64,000 nucleotides of DNA from Phenylobacterium hankyongense (lineage in GTDB: Bacteria; Pseudomonadota; Alphaproteobacteria; Caulobacterales; Caulobacteraceae). A program made the position numbers and the translations under genes. Position 1 is the first letter of the stretch; each line of letters starts with the position of its first letter. The stretch lies in the NCBI RefSeq assembly GCF_003254505.1, contig NZ_QFYP01000001.1, positions 1,162,001 through 1,226,000 on the forward strand, in the 5' to 3' direction. The notes beneath the pieces are model-generated. The model saw nothing but the letters and a program-made list of their open reading frames with translations. It did not search any database and was not told the origin of the DNA. This document shows, in pieces, positions 60,804 to 64,000 of the stretch.

Positions 60804-61324
60804 TGCGCGCGCGCCTCGCCCTCGCCCCCACCCTCGCCCTGGTCCTGGCCCTCGGGGCGTCCGGCCTCGCCGGTTGCGGTTTCACGCCGCTCTACGCGCA
60901 GCCCGGCGTCACCTCGAACCTGGCTGCGATCGACGTGGTCGCCCCGCAGGGCCGCACCGGCTTCCTGATCCGCCAGCACCTGGACGACGCCTTCGCCAAG
61001 AACCGCACCATCGCGCCCGAGTACCAGATGCACCTGGCGCTGGGCGAAGCCCGCTATCCGCGCGGCGTACGCATCGACAACGTCGCCACCCGCTACGAGT
61101 ACGTGCTGACCGCCGACTATTCGCTGACCCGCCTGCCGTCCGGCTCGCTGGCCAAGCGCGGCCGGGTCCGCGTCGAGCTGACCTACGACAGCGCCGACCA
61201 GCCCTACGCCTCCATCGCCGCCCAGCAGGACGCCCAGGACCGCGCCGCCCAGGAGGCCGCCCGGCGCATCCAGCTGGAACTGGCCGTCTGGCTCGCCAAC
61301 GGGGCCAAGCCGCAAAAGGGCTGA
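60803..61324 (+). CDS. lptE: LPS-assembly lipoprotein LptE
   Basis: A 173-residue outer-membrane lipoprotein that plugs LptD for LPS export. The lipobox is LAGC with Cys25. The mature start CGFTPLYAQPG is typical of alphaproteobacterial LptE. The rest shows ATRYEYVLTADYSLTRLPSG and a C-terminal AAQEAARRIQLELAVWL segment. It overlaps leuS by one base and is followed 3 bases later by holA. Confidence 0.9.
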   Translation: MRARLALAPTLALVLALGASGLAGCGFTPLYAQPGVTSNLAAIDVVAPQGRTGFLIRQHLDDAFAKNRTIAPEYQMHLALGEARYPRGVRIDNVATRYEYVLTADYSLTRLPSGSLAKRGRVRVELTYDSADQPYASIAAQQDAQDRAAQEAARRIQLELAVWLANGAKPQKG

Positions 61325-61327
61325 GGC

Positions 61328-62380
61328 ATGATCCTCAGCAAGCGCCCCGACATCGAGCGGTTCCTGCGCAGCCCCGACCCGCTGGTCCGCGCCGCGTTGA
61401 TCTACGGCCGCGACATGGGCGTGGTGCGCGACCGGGCGGCCGAGCTGGCCGGCAAGCTCACGGCGCGGCCTGACGATCCCTTCGACGTGGCCCAGCTCAC
61501 CGACGGCGACCTCGGCGAGGACGCCGGCCGGCTGGAGGGCGAACTCGCCGCCCAGTCGCTGATGGGCGGGCGCCGTCTGGTGCGCCTTCGCCTGGGGGCG
61601 GAGAAGGCCAGCTCCGACAAGCTCGCCGCCGAGGCCCTGACCCGCCACGCCGCCGGCGAGCTCAATCCCGACGCCTTCCTGCTGATCGAGGCCGGCGCGC
61701 TGGGCCGCGACTCCGCGCTGCGCAAGGCTGCGGAGAAGGCCAACGGCGCGGCCGTCATCCCCTGCTACGAGGACGAGCCCGGCGACATCGCCCGCCTGGT
61801 CCGCGACACGCTGGCCAAGGACAATGTCGCGCTGAACGCCGACGCCCTGGCGCTGTTCGTCGCCCGCATGCCGAAGGAGCGCGGGGTCGCGCGCCAGGAG
61901 ATCGAGCGGCTGGCCCTGTTCCTCGGCCCGGGCAGCGGCGCGGTGGCCGGGCCCGCCGACCTGGAGCCGTTCCTCGGCGTCGAGCCGGACGCCTCGCTGG
62001 CGGACGCCGCCGCCGACGCCTTCGGCGGCCGGCTGGCCGACGCCCAGGCCGGCATGCGCCGCGCCCGCCAGGAAGGCGAGGCGGGGCCGGCCGCGGTCCG
62101 CGCCATCGGCCAGCACCTGGGCCGGCTGCGCCGCACCCTGACCCTGCACAAGAGCGGGGCCGGCCTGCCCGAGGCCGCCAAGGCCTCAGGCGTGTTCTGG
62201 AAACAGGAGCGCGAGTTCCTGCGTCAGGCGCGCGCCTGGACGCTGGAGGACCTGGATCGCCTGCAGCCGGAGGTGCTGGCGGCCGACAAGGCCTGCAAGA
62301 CCGCCGGCTCGCCGGATCACCTCATCGCCGAGCGGCTGGCGCTGACCGTCGCCGGTCGGGCGCGGCGGCTGGGCCTTTAG
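61328..62380 (+). CDS. holA: DNA polymerase III delta subunit
   Basis: A 350-residue clamp-loader subunit that opens the beta clamp. It starts ILSKRPDIERFLRSPDPLVRAALIYGRDMGVVRDRAAELA. The AAA+-like fold without a P-loop and the segments VARQEIERLALFLGPGS and AIGQHLGRLRRTLTLH are family landmarks. It is convergent with secB, 21 bases apart. It is the last gene of the lptE-containing run. Confidence 0.92.
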   Translation: MILSKRPDIERFLRSPDPLVRAALIYGRDMGVVRDRAAELAGKLTARPDDPFDVAQLTDGDLGEDAGRLEGELAAQSLMGGRRLVRLRLGAEKASSDKLAAEALTRHAAGELNPDAFLLIEAGALGRDSALRKAAEKANGAAVIPCYEDEPGDIARLVRDTLAKDNVALNADALALFVARMPKERGVARQEIERLALFLGPGSGAVAGPADLEPFLGVEPDASLADAAADAFGGRLADAQAGMRRARQEGEAGPAAVRAIGQHLGRLRRTLTLHKSGAGLPEAAKASGVFWKQEREFLRQARAWTLEDLDRLQPEVLAADKACKTAGSPDHLIAERLALTVAGRARRLGL

Positions 62381-62401
62381 GCTTCCGCGGCGCCTGTCGG
62401 A

Positions 62402-62896
62402 TCAGGCGTGACCGACCTGCTGGCCTTCGGTCTCGGCCTTGCGCGCGGCGTAGACGCCGGCGAAGTCGATCGGATCGAGCAGGAAGGGCGGGTAGCCGCC
62501 GTCCGAGGTCACGTCGGCGATGATCCGGCGCGCGAACGGGAACAGGTAGCGCGGGCACTCGATCAGCAGCACCGGCTCCATGTCCTCCGGGCCGACGCCG
62601 GTGATCTGGAAGACCCCGCCGTAGAGCAGCTCGACCATGAACAGCGCCCCGTCCTCGCGGCTGGCGCGGGCGGAGAGCTTCAGGTCGACCTCGAAGAAGC
62701 CGTCGTCGCGGCCGCGGGCGTTCATCTCCACGCCGAGGTCGATCTGCGGCTGGGCCGCGGCCCCGCGCAGGGCTTCCGGCGCGCGGGGATTCTCGAACGA
62801 CAGGTCGCGGACGAACTGCGCAAGGATGCGGATGCCGGGGCCTTCGGCGGCTTGAGCGGTCTCGGGCGCGTCGGCGCCGACGTCGATATCGGTCAT
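62402..62896 (-). CDS. secB: Protein-export chaperone SecB
   Basis: A 164-residue tetrameric chaperone delivering preproteins to SecA. Marks are [20 protein letters not shown] at about residue 25, [12 protein letters not shown], and [44 protein letters not shown], the SecB signature. The N- and C-termini are variable. It is divergent from the Tim44-like gene with 160 bases between starts. Confidence 0.96.
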   Translation of the reverse strand: MTDIDVGADAPETAQAAEGPGIRILAQFVRDLSFENPRAPEALRGAAAQPQIDLGVEMNARGRDDGFFEVDLKLSARASREDGALFMVELLYGGVFQITGVGPEDMEPVLLIECPRYLFPFARRIIADVTSDGGYPPFLLDPIDFAGVYAARKAETEGQQVGHA

Positions 62897-63056
62897 AGTT
62901 CGGCTTAAAATCCGTGCTGAAAGGCGGTTCTGGTCGCGCCTAATCGGGCGGCCGGGCTATCATGGCCCCAGTACTGATGCAACGTCGCCCCTGACGGGGG
63001 CGTTCCGTCGTCCTATATTGCGTTACGAGACATCGTCCCCGAACCCGAAGGCCGCC

Positions 63057-63674
63057 GTGCAAGTCCTCGAGCTGATCATCTTCGCAGGCCTCGCCGCCAT
63101 CGTGCTCTACCAGCTCTATTCGGTGCTGGGCCGGCGCGTTGGACGACAGCCGGAGGATACCCCCGCCGCCGAAGGCGCGGCCGCCCGCCCGGCGGCGCCC
63201 GACCGTCTGGCCGAGCCGGCGGACGAGGGCGTGGCGCTGACCGGACTGGCCGCGGTGAAGGCCAGGGACCCGAGCTTCGACGTCAGCCGCTTCCTGGCCG
63301 GGGCCAAGGGCGCCTACGAGATGATCGTCAAGGCGTTCGCCGCCGGCGACCGGCCGACGCTGCGCAACCTGCTGGCGCCGGGCGTCATGGCCTCGTTCGA
63401 CACCGCCATCGCCCAGCGCGAGTCCGAGGGCCGCACCGAGAACGTCGAATTCCTGCACCCGCCGCGCGCCGACCTGGAGAAGGCCGACGTCGCCGCCTCC
63501 GACCTGGCGCGGCTGACCGTGCGCTTCCTCGCCGAATTCCGCAGCCGCTCGAAGGGGCCGGAAGGGGAGGCGGTCGACGACCGCCGCACCGCCGAGCTGT
63601 GGACCTTCGAACGCAATCTTAAGAGCCGCGACCCCAACTGGATGCTGGTCCACGTCGACGCCGCGGAGGCTTAG
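63057..63674 (+). CDS. Tim44-like (TimA-type) membrane-associated protein
   Basis: A 205-residue protein. One N-terminal membrane segment (about 2-22, QVLELIIFAGLAAIVLYQLYSVLG) is followed by a Pro/Ala-rich linker and a Tim44-like C-terminal domain: FLAGAKGAYEMIVKAFAAGDRPTLRNLLAPGVMASFDTAI, then LTVRFLAEFRS and LWTFERNLKSRDPNWMLVHV. The start is GTG at 63057. Members of this family, such as Caulobacter TimA, are single-pass proteins near secB and mltA. The function is uncertain. Confidence 0.85.
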   Translation: MQVLELIIFAGLAAIVLYQLYSVLGRRVGRQPEDTPAAEGAAARPAAPDRLAEPADEGVALTGLAAVKARDPSFDVSRFLAGAKGAYEMIVKAFAAGDRPTLRNLLAPGVMASFDTAIAQRESEGRTENVEFLHPPRADLEKADVAASDLARLTVRFLAEFRSRSKGPEGEAVDDRRTAELWTFERNLKSRDPNWMLVHVDAAEA

Positions 63675-63682
63675 AGACACCC

Positions 63683-64000
63683 GTGAATCTGCGTCCGGCC
63701 GGGGCGGCGCTCGCCGCCCTGATCCTCGCCGCCTGCGCCACCGCCGCGCCTGAGCCCCGCCATGGGCCGCACCCCGGCCCGCACCGGGGCGGCCCGCCCT
63801 CGCCATTTCCCGCCGAACCCCGCCCGCCGGTTCCGCCGCCGGAGCGCACCCTGCCGCTCGCCGACCTGCCGGGCTGGGCGAGCGAGGACCACGTCGCCGC
63901 GCTCGACGCCTTCCGCCAGACCTGCGGCGTGTCCCGTGACCTGAGGCTGGCCGCCATCTGCCGCAGCGCGCGGGCCATCGGCCCGCTGGACCGCACGCAC
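63683..64000 (+). CDS. mltA: Membrane-bound lytic murein transglycosylase A (N-terminal part)
   Basis: Only the first 106 codons are in the window; the gene continues past the end. The start is GTG at 63683. A lipobox with Cys18 (LAAC) gives a lipoprotein. After a Pro-rich linker, LPLADLPGWASEDHVAALDAFRQTC and the LAAICRSARAIGP segment match the N-terminal part of MltA. MltA cleaves the MurNAc-GlcNAc bond to release 1,6-anhydro products. It follows the Tim44-like gene by 8 bases. Confidence 0.8.
   Translation, partial: MNLRPAGAALAALILAACATAAPEPRHGPHPGPHRGGPPSPFPAEPRPPVPPPERTLPLADLPGWASEDHVAALDAFRQTCGVSRDLRLAAICRSARAIGPLDRTH

Overview
This 64 kb window is very GC-rich, densely coded, and looks like ordinary chromosomal backbone of an alphaproteobacterium of the family Caulobacteraceae (Caulobacter or Phenylobacterium type). 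The basis is the combination of a ChvI-ChvG-HprK-EIIA(Man)-HPr cluster, an NtrZ-type periplasmic protein, a CenR-like regulator, the run DUF3576-leuS-lptE-holA, the group secB-Tim44-like-mltA, FlmA/FlmB-type PseB/PseC, and dispersed palindromic repeats in junctions between genes. I see no prophage, insertion sequence, CRISPR array, integrase or rRNA. There is one tRNA, Arg(CCG).

Layout. 1-2.7 kb: repeat, ogt, murI and tesB. 2.7-11.1 kb: a LysR gene divergent from a leucine block (leuC, VOC protein, leuD, ABM monooxygenase, then two glycosyltransferases, then leuB). 11.3-13.5 kb: a two-gene receiver/helical-protein module and asd. 13.5-15.9 kb: rarD and a FetA/FetB-like ABC pair. 16-21.1 kb, minus strand: serine hydrolase, pyridoxal kinase, ahcY behind a palindromic operator, a 24-bp inverted-repeat element, and a CYTH-CHAD protein. 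21.3-26.6 kb: biotin genes bioB, bioA, bioF and bioD, with acylphosphatase and an ODP-type metallo-beta-lactamase-fold protein between them. 26.6-28.3 kb: an ABC-2 exporter. 28.4-31.9 kb, minus strand: chvI-chvG-hprK-EIIA-HPr, linking an envelope two-component system to the regulatory PTS. 32-36 kb: an unassigned 570-residue protein, then pseC and pseB for nonulosonic acid synthesis (probably flagellin glycosylation).

36-41.6 kb: small metabolic genes (SDR, pterin dehydratase, HAD phosphatase, VanZ-like), an HTH protein, tRNA-Arg, and a cytochrome c/PQQ dehydrogenase fusion. 41.6-45 kb: dnaJ and dnaK, with a clear sigma32 promoter and a structured leader. 45-49.1 kb: a zinc-peptidase-like protein, an exported dienelactone hydrolase-like protein, and a PAS hybrid histidine kinase. 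49.2-54.2 kb: a proline-rich membrane protein, ftsK, a UVR-motif protein, lolA, a probable GsrN-type small RNA with an intrinsic terminator, and xth. 54.2-57.3 kb: a double repeat, a CenR-like regulator, an L,D-transpeptidase, a YggS protein, a ThiE-like protein and ntrZ. 57.6-64 kb: a DUF3576 lipoprotein, leuS, lptE, holA, secB, a Tim44-like protein, and the start of mltA, cut by the window edge.

The items most worth following up are the GsrN-like small RNA with an exposed CCCCTC loop between lolA and xth, the dnaK leader, the ahcY operator, the receiver/partner pair at 11.3-12.3 kb, and the composite palindromic repeats, three of which sit exactly between convergent genes. No stretch over 300 bases lacks a gene or another described element. 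All calls come from reading the sequence; no database search was run.
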